A stretch of DNA of 47,205 bases from Deltaproteobacteria bacterium (GTDB lineage Bacteria; Desulfobacterota; Desulfuromonadia; Desulfuromonadales; Geopsychrobacteraceae). Under the pieces are notes generated by a model. It did no database searches, was not told the origin of the DNA, and saw only the letters and a program-made list of their open reading frames with translations. Every line of letters begins with the position of its first letter. The first letter of the stretch is position 1. The DNA lies in the NCBI GenBank assembly GCA_024280485.1, contig JAJRQB010000045.1:1-47205 (forward strand), read 5' to 3'. The translations under genes were made by a program, and so were the position numbers. Shown here in pieces: positions 25,464 through 33,850 of this stretch.

Positions 25464-26267
25464 CTATTGAAACGGAACAATTTGAAGTTTTTTCACGCCC
25501 AGTTTTTCCAGCTTCTTCATAAGTTTCTGAGCTTCGGAACGGTCTACAAACTCGCCAAAACGAAGAGTTGTGCGCGGCAAGTCGACCTTCACCTGACGTT
25601 CGTCAACTCTAACTCCCTCCTGGTAAAGCATATCAGCCAGGCGCCGCGCCTTATCAAGAGAGAGAAAGGATCCGGCATAGACGGCAAATTTCCCCTCCTC
25701 AGCGGCGATAAAAGCCCCATCAGAAATTCTTTTCACTTCTGCCAGGCGCTTATCGGCTAATGGCCTGCCATACAATCCAACCAGCAGACGGGTAACTTCA
25801 TGCGACTCCATACTTTGGCTCGAATCCACCTTATAACCCAGCTTTTCTATTAAAGCCCTCGTCTGATTTAGACTATTTCTGTACAGAAAGCTGCCTGCCG
25901 TCAGAGCAAAATTTGGTACTGCTGGCGGGGTGACTTTTTCAGCGACAGGAGGTGTAACAACAGCTGCAACCTTTTCCAGTGACACAACCTCTTCTTTTAC
26001 ACCTTCAGAGGATTCCGCAGGTTGAGGCCGAATGGGTACTTTTATCTTGCCAGGCTTTTTTGACTTCAGCTGCGCAACGGGCGGATCTGGAACAAACAAC
26101 TCTTGTCCAAATAGATAAAAACCTGCGCCAGCCGCCCCAACTACAATTAATAAAAGAATAAGAAGCCGCGAACCTCCCCCTTTTTTCGACTGAATCTCTT
26201 TCCCGACATTCCCTGCCGGAACGTCAACAAAATCTTCAGACTCCGGCTCTAGCCCTCCATCATTCAT
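25464..26267 (-). CDS. Membrane-anchored SPOR-domain protein
   Basis: 267 residues. An acidic cytoplasmic N-terminus (1-33) is followed by one transmembrane segment (about 34-53), a proline- and valine-rich periplasmic linker (60-120), and two SPOR-like modules (about 120-185 and 190-266; ALTAGSFLYRNSLNQTRALI and FAVYAGSFLSLDKARRLADM). SPOR domains bind denuded glycan strands of septal peptidoglycan, so a cell-division or envelope role is likely. The start has an AAGGAGAC site. The EF-G-like gene lies 75 bp upstream on the same strand and the helical unknown follows. Confidence 0.88.
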   Translation of the reverse strand: MNDGGLEPESEDFVDVPAGNVGKEIQSKKGGGSRLLILLLIVVGAAGAGFYLFGQELFVPDPPVAQLKSKKPGKIKVPIRPQPAESSEGVKEEVVSLEKVAAVVTPPVAEKVTPPAVPNFALTAGSFLYRNSLNQTRALIEKLGYKVDSSQSMESHEVTRLLVGLYGRPLADKRLAEVKRISDGAFIAAEEGKFAVYAGSFLSLDKARRLADMLYQEGVRVDERQVKVDLPRTTLRFGEFVDRSEAQKLMKKLEKLGVKKLQIVPFQ

Positions 26268-26342
26268 GCAACGTCTCCTTTTAATAGTAAACGACTCTGA
26301 ATATTAGTTCGCGCCCCCTGATTCAACAGGTGATACGGCAAT

Positions 26343-28418
26343 TCAGTCGTTTCCAATATCAGCTAATATTTTAGCCGTCTGATGAGACGGCACATCTTCA
26401 TACTTGTCAAATTCCATTGAAAACATCCCGCGATCAGAAGTCATTGAGCGCAGCTCTGGCGCATAACGCAGCACCTCAGACATTGGCACCTCGGCACGAA
26501 TAGTTTGAGCATTCGCCTGTGGCTCTACACCATTAACCTTACCGCGCCGTGAGTTCAGGTCGCCGATCACATCCCCCATACATTCATCCGGAACCGTGAT
26601 TTCCATACTCATAATCGGCTCAAGCAGTATCGGCTTACAACTTTCCATGGCCTTTTTAACAGCGATAGAACCGGCTATTTTAAAAGCCATCTCAGATGAA
26701 TCGACCGAATGATGTGAGCCATCATAAAGAGTGACCCTCAGATCAACCAACTGACTGGAAGTTAATGGACCAGACCTCAATGCCTCAACTACACCTTTTT
26801 CAACCGCATGGATATAGTTTCGCGGCACCGATCCGCCAACCACCTTGTCGACAAATTCGAAGCCACCACCCCGTGGCATAGGCTCAACCTTAATCCAGAC
26901 ATCACCAAATTGACCACGTCCGCCAGATTGTTTCTTGTGTTTCCCCTGAACTTCAGCACTGGCACGAATCGTCTCACGATAAGGGACTTTCGGTTCCCTC
27001 AAAATGACATTTACACCATATTTACGTTTAAGACGTTCAACCGCGACCTCAAGATGAACCTGCCCCATTCCGGCGAGAACCATCTCATGGGTTTCTTCTT
27101 CCCGGATCACACGCAAGGTCGGGTCTTCTTCCATCAATTTTTGCAAACCGGTGTAAATTTTATCTTCATCCCCTTTTTTAACAGGTTCAATTGCGAAGGA
27201 GATAATCGGCTTCAGAGGGACAAGAGGCTCATAAATGATCGGCTTCTGGATATCACAGAGAGTATCACCGGTTGCCGTGTATTTCAGTTTCGGCAGGGCG
27301 ACAATATCGCCAGCCACTGCAGATTTCACATCCTGCTGTTCTTTACCGGCCATCATAAAGATATGCCCGACCCGTTCCTTTTCATCACGGTTCGGATTGA
27401 GCACATTGCTGTCAGGCAGCAGAGTCCCGGAATAGACCCTTACCATACTAAGCTTACCGGCATAGGGATCGTTGATTGTCTTAAAAACCATCCCTGAGAA
27501 GGGCTCATCTTCACTCGGTTGACGCTCGGCTATCTCATCCTTGTCTGGGACGGTACCGATTTGAGTCCCTTTGTCGACAGGTGATGGTAGACAGGCAACG
27601 ACATAATCGAGCAACTGACGCACACCGACATTTGCCAGGGCGCTTCCACAGAAAACCGGTGTAAAGACGCCGGTCAGGGTCCCCTCACGCAGACCGCTCA
27701 AAAGCTCAGCTTCGCTGAGATCTTCATCCTCGAGGTATTTTTCCATCAAAACATCATCAGCTTCAGCGACGGTTTCAACCAGTTGCGCACGTAGACGTTG
27801 CGCTTCGTCAAGTAGCTCTGCCGGGATATCGACCTCTTCATAGGTACCGGTCTCATCAAATTCATAGAGTCGGGCCTTCATCCTGACCAGATCGATCGTG
27901 CCCCGAAAATTCTCTTCGGCTCCGATCGGCATGGTAACGATAGCGCTACGGGCACCCAATGATTTTTCCATATCATCAACGGCTTTTAAAAAGTCAGCAC
28001 GTTCGCGATCCATTTTATTCACAAAGGCGATCCGCGGAACCTCGAACTTGTCGCACCATTCCCAGATCTTGCGCGTCTGAGATTTAACCCCGGAGATAGC
28101 CGAGACGATCACAACCGCGCCACCAAGCACGCGCAAACAACGACGAGTATCATGCAGAAAGTTACTGACTCCGGGCGTATCGACAATATTCAAATTATGA
28201 CCGTCCCAGACACAATGATTAAGACTGGCCCCCAGCGTCATGCCACGCTTGATCTCCTCTTCCTCGAAATCCATAGAGGATGAGCCTTCAGTCACCTTGC
28301 CGAGTTTTTTGTTCATCCCGGTATTAAAAAGCATCGCCTCGACCAAGGAGGTTTTACCGGCACTGTTGTGTGCAACAATGCCAAAGTTTCTCAACGTCGT
28401 CGTATCATATTTGCCCAT
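26343..28418 (-). CDS. EF-G-like translational GTPase (FusA paralogue)
   Basis: 691 residues, full EF-G length with domains I-V. The ATG at 28418 has an AAGGAG site; a longer in-frame start at 28478 adds an unrelated leader. G1 is AHNSAGKT (16-23), G2 contains RGMTLG (58-63), G4 is NKMD (134-137). G3 reads DTPGV (80-84): the histidine that positions the catalytic water in EF-G and EF-Tu (DTPGH) is Val here. Domain IV keeps a recognisable GRGQFGDVWIKVEPMPRG stretch and domain V MSMEITVPDECMGDVIGDLN. It is probably a secondary EF-G-like factor rather than the housekeeping fusA, which usually sits with rpsL/rpsG/tuf. Confidence 0.9.
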   Translation of the reverse strand: MGKYDTTTLRNFGIVAHNSAGKTSLVEAMLFNTGMNKKLGKVTEGSSSMDFEEEEIKRGMTLGASLNHCVWDGHNLNIVDTPGVSNFLHDTRRCLRVLGGAVVIVSAISGVKSQTRKIWEWCDKFEVPRIAFVNKMDRERADFLKAVDDMEKSLGARSAIVTMPIGAEENFRGTIDLVRMKARLYEFDETGTYEEVDIPAELLDEAQRLRAQLVETVAEADDVLMEKYLEDEDLSEAELLSGLREGTLTGVFTPVFCGSALANVGVRQLLDYVVACLPSPVDKGTQIGTVPDKDEIAERQPSEDEPFSGMVFKTINDPYAGKLSMVRVYSGTLLPDSNVLNPNRDEKERVGHIFMMAGKEQQDVKSAVAGDIVALPKLKYTATGDTLCDIQKPIIYEPLVPLKPIISFAIEPVKKGDEDKIYTGLQKLMEEDPTLRVIREEETHEMVLAGMGQVHLEVAVERLKRKYGVNVILREPKVPYRETIRASAEVQGKHKKQSGGRGQFGDVWIKVEPMPRGGGFEFVDKVVGGSVPRNYIHAVEKGVVEALRSGPLTSSQLVDLRVTLYDGSHHSVDSSEMAFKIAGSIAVKKAMESCKPILLEPIMSMEITVPDECMGDVIGDLNSRRGKVNGVEPQANAQTIRAEVPMSEVLRYAPELRSMTSDRGMFSMEFDKYEDVPSHQTAKILADIGND

Positions 28419-28532
28419 GCTCGCTCCTTTGCAACAATAAAGGGGATCCTGATGTCGACTGCTAGCGTGGACCAACACTCAGGAAAGAGTCACTTCAATC
28501 CGTTAGATTTTTTCTACAAAAGAGATCAATCA

Positions 28533-28568
28533 GGATAATTTATCAGCAGTTGCGCTGATAAATTATCC
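28533..28568 (-). terminator. Perfect hairpin across the coaX stop codon
   Basis: A perfect 15-bp stem (28533-28547 with 28554-28568) and a 6-base loop overlap the last codons and stop of coaX. No T-run follows on the minus strand, so it may block 3' exonucleases or reduce read-through rather than terminate by itself. Confidence 0.5.
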
Positions 28569-29307
28569 GCAAACCTTCGAGGGTCAAAAAAGGCTCAACA
28601 CTGTCAATCATAGCACTTGCCTCAGCAATCGATGCCGCCAGCCCACCCGTCGCAATAACCTTGAGAGGTTGCCCAACCTCCTCTTGAATGCGCGTGACGA
28701 TCCCCTCGACCAGCCCGACATAACCGTAAAATATTCCAGACTGCATGCTACTGACGGTATTTTTAGCGACGACCTGAGCTGGTCGACTGAATTCAACGCG
28801 CGGTAGCTTGCTGGCACGAGCAAACAGCGCCTCAGCAGAGATACCTACACCTGGGGCGATTGCACCCCCTTGATACTCGCCAGAGGAAGAGATGACATCA
28901 AAGGTCGTCGCAGTCCCGAAGTCGACGATTATCATCCCACATTGCCAGCGCTCGAAAGCAGCGACGGCATTGACTATCCGATCAGCACCGACCTCTTTCG
29001 GATTGTCATACTGTATAGGCATCCCGGTCTTGACTCCGGGACCAACTACCAGCGGGACAAGTTTAAAATACTTGCGACAGAGGGTCTCCAGACTGTTCAA
29101 CATCGGCGGCACGACACAGGAGATGATCACAGCGGAGAGCTGTTCAAACTTCATCTGCGCAAGCTCAAACAGGTTAAGCACCAAAATTGCGTATTCGTCG
29201 ACAGTGCGATCTTTATCGGTCGCAATACGCCAGTCGCGCAGCAATTTATCTTCGCGGTAAACACCAAGCACCGTATTACTGTTACCAACATCAATTACCA
29301 GAAGCAT
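28543..29307 (-). CDS. coaX: Type III pantothenate kinase
   Basis: 254 residues. The ATG at 29307 gives [18 protein letters not shown], the standard phosphate-binding N-terminus of CoaX, with a GGAG site in front; the frame extends to 29388 but that part is a repeat-rich leader. [12 protein letters not shown] and [20 protein letters not shown] are the other ASKHA-fold signatures, and [12 protein letters not shown] matches the pantothenate pocket. It phosphorylates pantothenate in the first step of CoA synthesis, in the cytoplasm. Placement after birA is common in Geobacter-type genomes and links two cofactor genes. Confidence 0.96.
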   Translation of the reverse strand: MLLVIDVGNSNTVLGVYREDKLLRDWRIATDKDRTVDEYAILVLNLFELAQMKFEQLSAVIISCVVPPMLNSLETLCRKYFKLVPLVVGPGVKTGMPIQYDNPKEVGADRIVNAVAAFERWQCGMIIVDFGTATTFDVISSSGEYQGGAIAPGVGISAEALFARASKLPRVEFSRPAQVVAKNTVSSMQSGIFYGYVGLVEGIVTRIQEEVGQPLKVIATGGLAASIAEASAMIDSVEPFLTLEGLRIIYQRNC

Positions 29308-29357
29308 TACATTCTCCGTCAATACTCGATGCGCAAACGCGAAGCTCAAGTTTTTTT

Positions 29358-29394
29358 CGCGCCTCACGCCTCGCGCCTCGCGATTCACACCTCA
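29358..29394. repeat. Short GAGGCGYGAG-type repeats between birA and coaX
   Basis: Three to four imperfect copies of a 10-base unit (CGCCTCACGC / CTCGCGCCTC as written on the plus strand) lie just after birA. A related run (gagacgtgaggtgcgaggt) is seen at 10547-10565 after ybaK. No function is evident. Confidence 0.5.
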
Positions 29395-30372
29395 CCGGCC
29401 TATGGGCCTGACATCCCCCGCCACAACACGCTCAACACTGCCGTCCGGCAAAAACAATTTAAGTGCGCCATCAGGCTCTAACCCGCCGACCACACCTGAG
29501 ATTGTTCGCTGACCGAGATCAACTTCGACCTGACGATCGAGCAGATCGAAAAGAGCTTCCCAACGTCTGCGCAAGGGAGCAAAACCCTCTTCAAGGAATT
29601 CCGCGTAAAGAAAATCGATTCTCTGAATCAGCAACCTGACCAGCGGTAACCGCAGATGAAGCTCATCGGTTTCGATTCTTACTGAGGTCGCCGGATAACG
29701 TAGTTCGTCAGGAAACTGAGCTGCAGTCATATTGACATTGATACCAATCCCCAGCACCAGAGCGTGAATCTGCTCGGTCTCAGCACTGAGTTCATTGAGC
29801 AGGCCCGCAATTTTGCGCCCCCCAACCAGAATGTCATTGGGCCATTTGACTCTGGCATCTATACCATAGAGTTCCGTGAGAACTTCAGCAGTGGCAACTG
29901 CCGAGAGAAAAGTCAATTGCGGCGCCTGCCGTGGTGGAATCTGTGGTTTGAGCAGGATAGAGCAGTAGACATTAACCCCGGCGGGCGACTCCCAGCGTCG
30001 TCCCATGCGGCCGCGGCCAGCCGTTTGCGTTTCGGCCAAGACGACCAGACCCTCGGACGCCCCCTCAGCAGCCATCTTTTGCGCAAGCTGATTGGTCGAA
30101 GTGGTCTCTTTTTGACAGTGGATTTGTCGCCCGACCAGCAGGGTATTGAGGTCGGAGCCTATATCGGTGGGTAACAGAAGATCGGGTGATTCAAGCAGGC
30201 GGTAACCACGGGCGCGACTGGCTTCGATTTCAAAGCCAAGATCGCGTAATTGCTCAACCTGTTTCCAGACCGCAGCTCGAGACACCTGTAAGACGCTGCA
30301 GATCTTTTGTCCGGGAATATATTCACCGGGACGGCTTCTAAACAGGCTGATGATCCGTTCACGTGTGGTCAA
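29392..30372 (-). CDS. birA: Bifunctional biotin-protein ligase and repressor
   Basis: 326 residues from a TTG at 30372, which has a TGGAG site 5 bases upstream; other TTG codons up to 30405 are possible starts. An N-terminal winged helix (about 1-62, CSVLQVSRAAVWKQVEQLR) would bind the biotin operator. The ligase domain has GRGRMGRRWESPAG (biotinyl-AMP loop), KWPNDILVGGRKIAGLL (catalytic lysine) and LGIGINVN. A small C-terminal SH3-like domain ends the protein. It makes biotinyl-AMP, biotinylates carboxylase subunits and represses biotin genes. The leader contains a hairpin at 30408-30431 just after nadC. Confidence 0.95.
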   Translation of the reverse strand: MTTRERIISLFRSRPGEYIPGQKICSVLQVSRAAVWKQVEQLRDLGFEIEASRARGYRLLESPDLLLPTDIGSDLNTLLVGRQIHCQKETTSTNQLAQKMAAEGASEGLVVLAETQTAGRGRMGRRWESPAGVNVYCSILLKPQIPPRQAPQLTFLSAVATAEVLTELYGIDARVKWPNDILVGGRKIAGLLNELSAETEQIHALVLGIGINVNMTAAQFPDELRYPATSVRIETDELHLRLPLVRLLIQRIDFLYAEFLEEGFAPLRRRWEALFDLLDRQVEVDLGQRTISGVVGGLEPDGALKLFLPDGSVERVVAGDVRPIGR

Positions 30373-30407
30373 ATCGACTCCAGATAAAATCAATGACAAA
30401 CACAACT

Positions 30408-30431
30408 ACTCCCACCTGAAGAAGTGGGAGT
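30408..30431 (-). terminator. Hairpin between nadC and birA
   Basis: An 8-bp perfect stem (ACTCCCAC at 30408-30415 with GTGGGAGT at 30424-30431) starts 2 bases after the nadC stop and is followed on the minus strand by a T/G-rich stretch. It may terminate nadC transcripts or attenuate birA, whose start is 36 bp away. Confidence 0.5.
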
Positions 30432-30432
30432 T

Positions 30433-31257
30433 TCAATCAAACAACATGGAAATGTCAGCAGCATTGATCGAATGGGTCAAGGCTCCTACGGAGATGATAT
30501 CGACCCCGGTGGCAGCAATATCCGCGACCGTTTCGAGATTGACTCCTCCGGAAGCCTCAACCAGAGCTCGCCCATCAATCAATGCTACGGCCTGACGCAT
30601 CTCTTCAAAGCTCATATTGTCGAGCATAATGATGTCGGCACCGGCAGCCAGTGCCTGCTCGACTTCATCAAAGTTACGCGTTTCAATTTCAATTTTCAGA
30701 GTATGTGGCAACTTCTGACGTGCGCGTGTTATCGCCGCACCGATTCCACCGGCAGCAGCAACGTGGTTCTCCTTGATCAACACACCGTCAAACAGACCAA
30801 TCCGGTGATTTCGACCACCCCCCATACGCACCGAATACTTATCCAGAACCCGCAACCCGGGTACTGTTTTTCTAGTATCGACGATCACCGCCTTGGTCTC
30901 CGCTACGGCAGCGACATAACGGTTGGTAAGACTGGCGATGGCACTCATCCTTTGCATCAGATTCAGAGCAACACGCTCTCCTTGCAGCAAACTGGCCGCT
31001 GGACCCCGTAACCAAGCCAGGACTTCACCCTTGCGTACCTTGCAACCATCCTGCAATAACTTTTCGAAATCGACCGCAGGATTAACTGTCTGAAAGACCC
31101 GACCGGCAACATCAATTCCAGACAGAATAAAGTCTTCCTTGGCAACCAGCTCAGCACGCGCCATGGTTTCTGGAGCAATCGTCACTTCGGTGGTTATATC
31201 ACCAAGGCCGATATCTTCCTGCAAGGCGGTCTCTATAATTCTTTGAATCTCAAACAT
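30433..31257 (-). CDS. nadC: Quinolinate phosphoribosyltransferase (carboxylating)
   Basis: 274 residues, usual length. Family features: EDIGLGDITTEVTI near the N-terminus, GERVALNLMQRMSAIAS, the substrate-binding DTRKTVPGLRVLDKYSVRMGGG with HR (RNHRIGLFDG), IEIETRNFDEVEQAL and the phosphate-binding VEASGGVNLETVADIAATGVD. It converts quinolinate and PRPP to nicotinate mononucleotide in NAD synthesis. It is the first gene of the long minus-strand block and is divergent from the OmpA-family gene, with 186 bp for both promoters. Confidence 0.96.
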   Translation of the reverse strand: MFEIQRIIETALQEDIGLGDITTEVTIAPETMARAELVAKEDFILSGIDVAGRVFQTVNPAVDFEKLLQDGCKVRKGEVLAWLRGPAASLLQGERVALNLMQRMSAIASLTNRYVAAVAETKAVIVDTRKTVPGLRVLDKYSVRMGGGRNHRIGLFDGVLIKENHVAAAGGIGAAITRARQKLPHTLKIEIETRNFDEVEQALAAGADIIMLDNMSFEEMRQAVALIDGRALVEASGGVNLETVADIAATGVDIISVGALTHSINAADISMLFD

Positions 31258-31443
31258 GAATGACTCCGCAAGCCCATAATTTTACAGGACAGTTTCTCAT
31301 TTATAGTTTCTTTTTTATAACACAGCCCCCCAAGGCCCGCAACTGAAATTCCCTCATTCAAGTTCGTTGAATCCTCTTTACATTTCGAGCACTTGTGTGA
31401 ACAATAGTAACTTGTTTTCATGACTCAATCTATGGAGCAGACG

Positions 31444-32355
31444 ATGCAAAAATTTGCCTATCTCATCACGATTGCCCTGATTGCCTCCCTGTCGGCCGGC
31501 TGCGTCAGCCAGGGAACCTTCGACCAGAAGGCCAACGAAGCAGTTCAACTGGCACAAAATCTCGATGCTGCCAAAACTCGAATCGATACGCTTAAAGGAC
31601 AGAAGCAAGAGCTTGAAACCGGGGCATCAGAACTCAACGCCAAACTGATAGACATGCTCAGGAAAAACTCTGAGTTGCAACAGACTCTACTGAGTGATCG
31701 CGCAGACACAGATCGCCAACAGCAAACCTTCAGCAGCCGCAAAGTACAGATGCAGCAGCAACTTGAAGATCTGAGCCAGAACAACAGTCAGCTCCTGTCC
31801 AGTATTGATCAACTCCAGAAAGAGAATGCTCTCCTTGCAGAACAGATCGAGACTGAGCGCAAGGTCCGCGCAGAAAAAGTGGCCAAACTGAAAAGCACCT
31901 ATGATCAACTGGTCGGCGCCCTGGAGCAGGAAATTCAGCGCGGTGAATTGACTATCACCAATCTCAAGGGACAGCTGTCGGTCAACCTGCCGAACAAGAT
32001 TCTGTTTGATTCCGGTAAAACCGAGGTCCGCGTTGAAGGGAAAAAAGTGTTGCGCAGCCTCGGCGATATCATGTCGAAATTCCCGGACAAAGCCTTGCTC
32101 GTTGAAGGCCACACCGACAATGTTCAGATCAGCAGCCGCCTCAAAGAGACCTACCCGACCAATTGGGAACTTTCCACCGCACGCGCCAACAGCGTCGTCC
32201 ACGTATTACAGGATGACGTTGGGTTACCGGGTGAGCGCCTGATTGCCGCTGGCTACAGTGAGTACCGCCCGATCTCTGACAATGAAACCGTCGAGGGGAA
32301 AGCCTCCAACCGCCGTATTCAGATCCAGTTGGTACCGATGCCGCAGGCTGAGTAA
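31444..32355 (+). CDS. OmpA-family lipoprotein with coiled coil
   Basis: 303 residues. A lipoprotein signal with lipobox LSAGC (Cys20) is followed by a long coiled coil (about 25-180) rich in Q, L, K and E, and a C-terminal OmpA/MotB peptidoglycan-binding domain (about 185-300: ILFDSGKTEVR, LLVEGHTDNVQIS, NWELSTARANSVVHVL, NRRIQIQLVP). It probably tethers the outer membrane to peptidoglycan through a long spacer. The ATG at 31444 has a TGGAG site 7 bases upstream; frames from 31420 and 31432 lack one. A following 192-bp leader separates it from the riboswitch. Confidence 0.9.
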   Translation: MQKFAYLITIALIASLSAGCVSQGTFDQKANEAVQLAQNLDAAKTRIDTLKGQKQELETGASELNAKLIDMLRKNSELQQTLLSDRADTDRQQQTFSSRKVQMQQQLEDLSQNNSQLLSSIDQLQKENALLAEQIETERKVRAEKVAKLKSTYDQLVGALEQEIQRGELTITNLKGQLSVNLPNKILFDSGKTEVRVEGKKVLRSLGDIMSKFPDKALLVEGHTDNVQISSRLKETYPTNWELSTARANSVVHVLQDDVGLPGERLIAAGYSEYRPISDNETVEGKASNRRIQIQLVPMPQAE

Positions 32356-32547
32356 CATTGACAGCCCGAAGCAGGCTGCCGTATAAGTTCAACTCAACAA
32401 CAAACTGACCGGTCAAGGAGCATAACGAGCTTAACGAACCGTAGCGAGAGATTGGATGTTCGTGATCAGATTTATGGGAATTTGAGAGAAAATAGCCGGG
32501 CTATTTGTCGAAAATTCTCGTAGATATGGGCCGAGCAGCCGATTTCG

Positions 32548-32726
32548 CAGCAGGTTCCAGTTAAGCTCGCCAGGCTCCCAGGGAAGAGGGGTGTAACTCC
32601 CCCGCGGACCCGCCGCTGTGAGCGTGGACTACAAGGCCACACGAAGTCGCAAACCGACTTCTCGTCACTGGATATCTCCGGGAAGGCGGCCTTAAGGGAC
32701 GATACGCAAGCCAGAAGACCTGCCGG
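32548..32726 (+). ncRNA. Cobalamin riboswitch
   Basis: Conserved elements occur in the expected order: GGTTCC at 32553, CCAGGGAA and GGTGTAACTCCCCCGCGGAC, CCGCCGCTGTGA, GTCACTGG (B12-box region), CCGGGAAGGC, and a 3' end GCAAGCCAGAAGACCTGCC (to 32724). In the family adenosylcobalamin binding represses downstream expression. Downstream are a terminator hairpin and cbiK, so control by transcription attenuation is likely. Confidence 0.95.
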
Positions 32727-32796
32727 CCAGAAACCCAGCACAACTCCCCGGGCTTAAGGGAGGCTGGAAACACAGACAGAGCTTCCAAAACGGACG

Positions 32797-32838
32797 AAGC
32801 CCGCAGCCTGTATTTATGCAGCCTGCGGGCTTTTTTAT
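32797..32838 (+). terminator. Intrinsic terminator of the cobalamin riboswitch
   Basis: The stem AAGCCCGCAG (32797-32806) pairs with CTGCGGGCTT (32823-32832), followed by a T-run at 32831-32836. It lies between the riboswitch and cbiK, the position expected for the regulated expression platform. An antiterminator would have to form with the linker at 32727-32796. Confidence 0.88.
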
Positions 32839-32875
32839 TCTCCATGCTTGAACTTGACACCCTAATGAGGCCAAT

Positions 32876-33850
32876 ATGATAGCTTGCCGCTTACTGATCT
32901 GCCTGACCGTACTGCTTTTGCCTTACACGAATATCCATGCGATGAATAAAACTTCAGAAAAAACTGCAATCGTCATCGCCGCCTTCGGCACCACCTATCC
33001 ATCGGCTGTCGATGCCCTGCTGGCGATCGTGCGAGATGTCGAGACACAATATCCACAGACCCCGGTGAAGATGGCCTTCACCTCCAATATCATTCGTAAA
33101 AAATGGCACGGCCGTGCAGCAGATCTCGATTACCGCAAGGCCCACCCAGCAGTCCCGGACTATTTCTACCGCATAAAAAACCTGCTCGGCACCCTTGCCG
33201 ATCTTCAGGACGCCGGATTTAAAACCATCGCCGTTCAGCCAACCCTGCTGACCCATGGTGAGGAATATCTCGATACACAGGCTTATGTCGACGGTCTGCT
33301 CTCGATCGACACGGTCAAGGAGCGCTGGCGTCCCTTCAACAAAATCGACCTCGGTCGCCCGCTGATGGGAACCTGGGGAGATGATCACCCTTATGCCGAA
33401 GATCTGCAAAAGCTGGCTGAAGCAGTGGCCCCAGATGTGGAGCGGGCTCAAACCGAAGGAGCTACTCTGGTCTACATGGGCCATGGCAACGAACACCTGT
33501 CGACCGGACTCTACTTCGAGTTTGAAGAGCTGATGAATCAACGTTATCCGCAGATCAAAACACGCGTCGGTCTGGTTGAGGGACACCCTGACTTTGCCGA
33601 AGTCCTCGAAAAACTCCAACAGGATATAAATAAAAAAATTCTGCTCAAGCCGCTGATGGTGGTGGCTGGCGATCATGCGACCAATGACATGATTGGTGCC
33701 GATGTCGACTCCTGGAAATCACAACTTGAAAAAACCGAATTCAAGGTCCAGCCGGTGATGCAAGGCCTGGGCGACAACCCGGCGGTCCGACACCTCTTCC
33801 TGAACCACCTGCAGGATGCCGCGACGGAGGCCGGGATTGAGCTGCGCTGA
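32876..33850 (+). CDS. cbiK: Periplasmic-type CbiK cobaltochelatase
   Basis: 324 residues. A signal peptide (1-22, LTVLLLPYTNIHA) precedes a CbiK-type class II chelatase (30-320): AIVIAAFGTTYPSAVDALLA, QPTLLTHGEEY with candidate metal-ligand H127, YMGHGNEH (H203, H207) and VEGHPDFAEVL (H237). CbiK inserts Co2+ into sirohydrochlorin in the anaerobic B12 pathway. An exported form like the CbiK-P of Desulfovibrio is expected to work in the periplasm, perhaps in metal or tetrapyrrole handling rather than B12 synthesis. The start has GAGG 5-6 bases upstream. It is first in an overlapping operon with transport genes under the riboswitch. Confidence 0.92.
   Translation: MIACRLLICLTVLLLPYTNIHAMNKTSEKTAIVIAAFGTTYPSAVDALLAIVRDVETQYPQTPVKMAFTSNIIRKKWHGRAADLDYRKAHPAVPDYFYRIKNLLGTLADLQDAGFKTIAVQPTLLTHGEEYLDTQAYVDGLLSIDTVKERWRPFNKIDLGRPLMGTWGDDHPYAEDLQKLAEAVAPDVERAQTEGATLVYMGHGNEHLSTGLYFEFEELMNQRYPQIKTRVGLVEGHPDFAEVLEKLQQDINKKILLKPLMVVAGDHATNDMIGADVDSWKSQLEKTEFKVQPVMQGLGDNPAVRHLFLNHLQDAATEAGIELR

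Noticed and set aside
26808-27497. 229-codon plus-strand frame opposite the EF-G-like gene
   Set aside because: It lies fully inside a conserved GTPase on the other strand and has no recognisable motif or convincing start.
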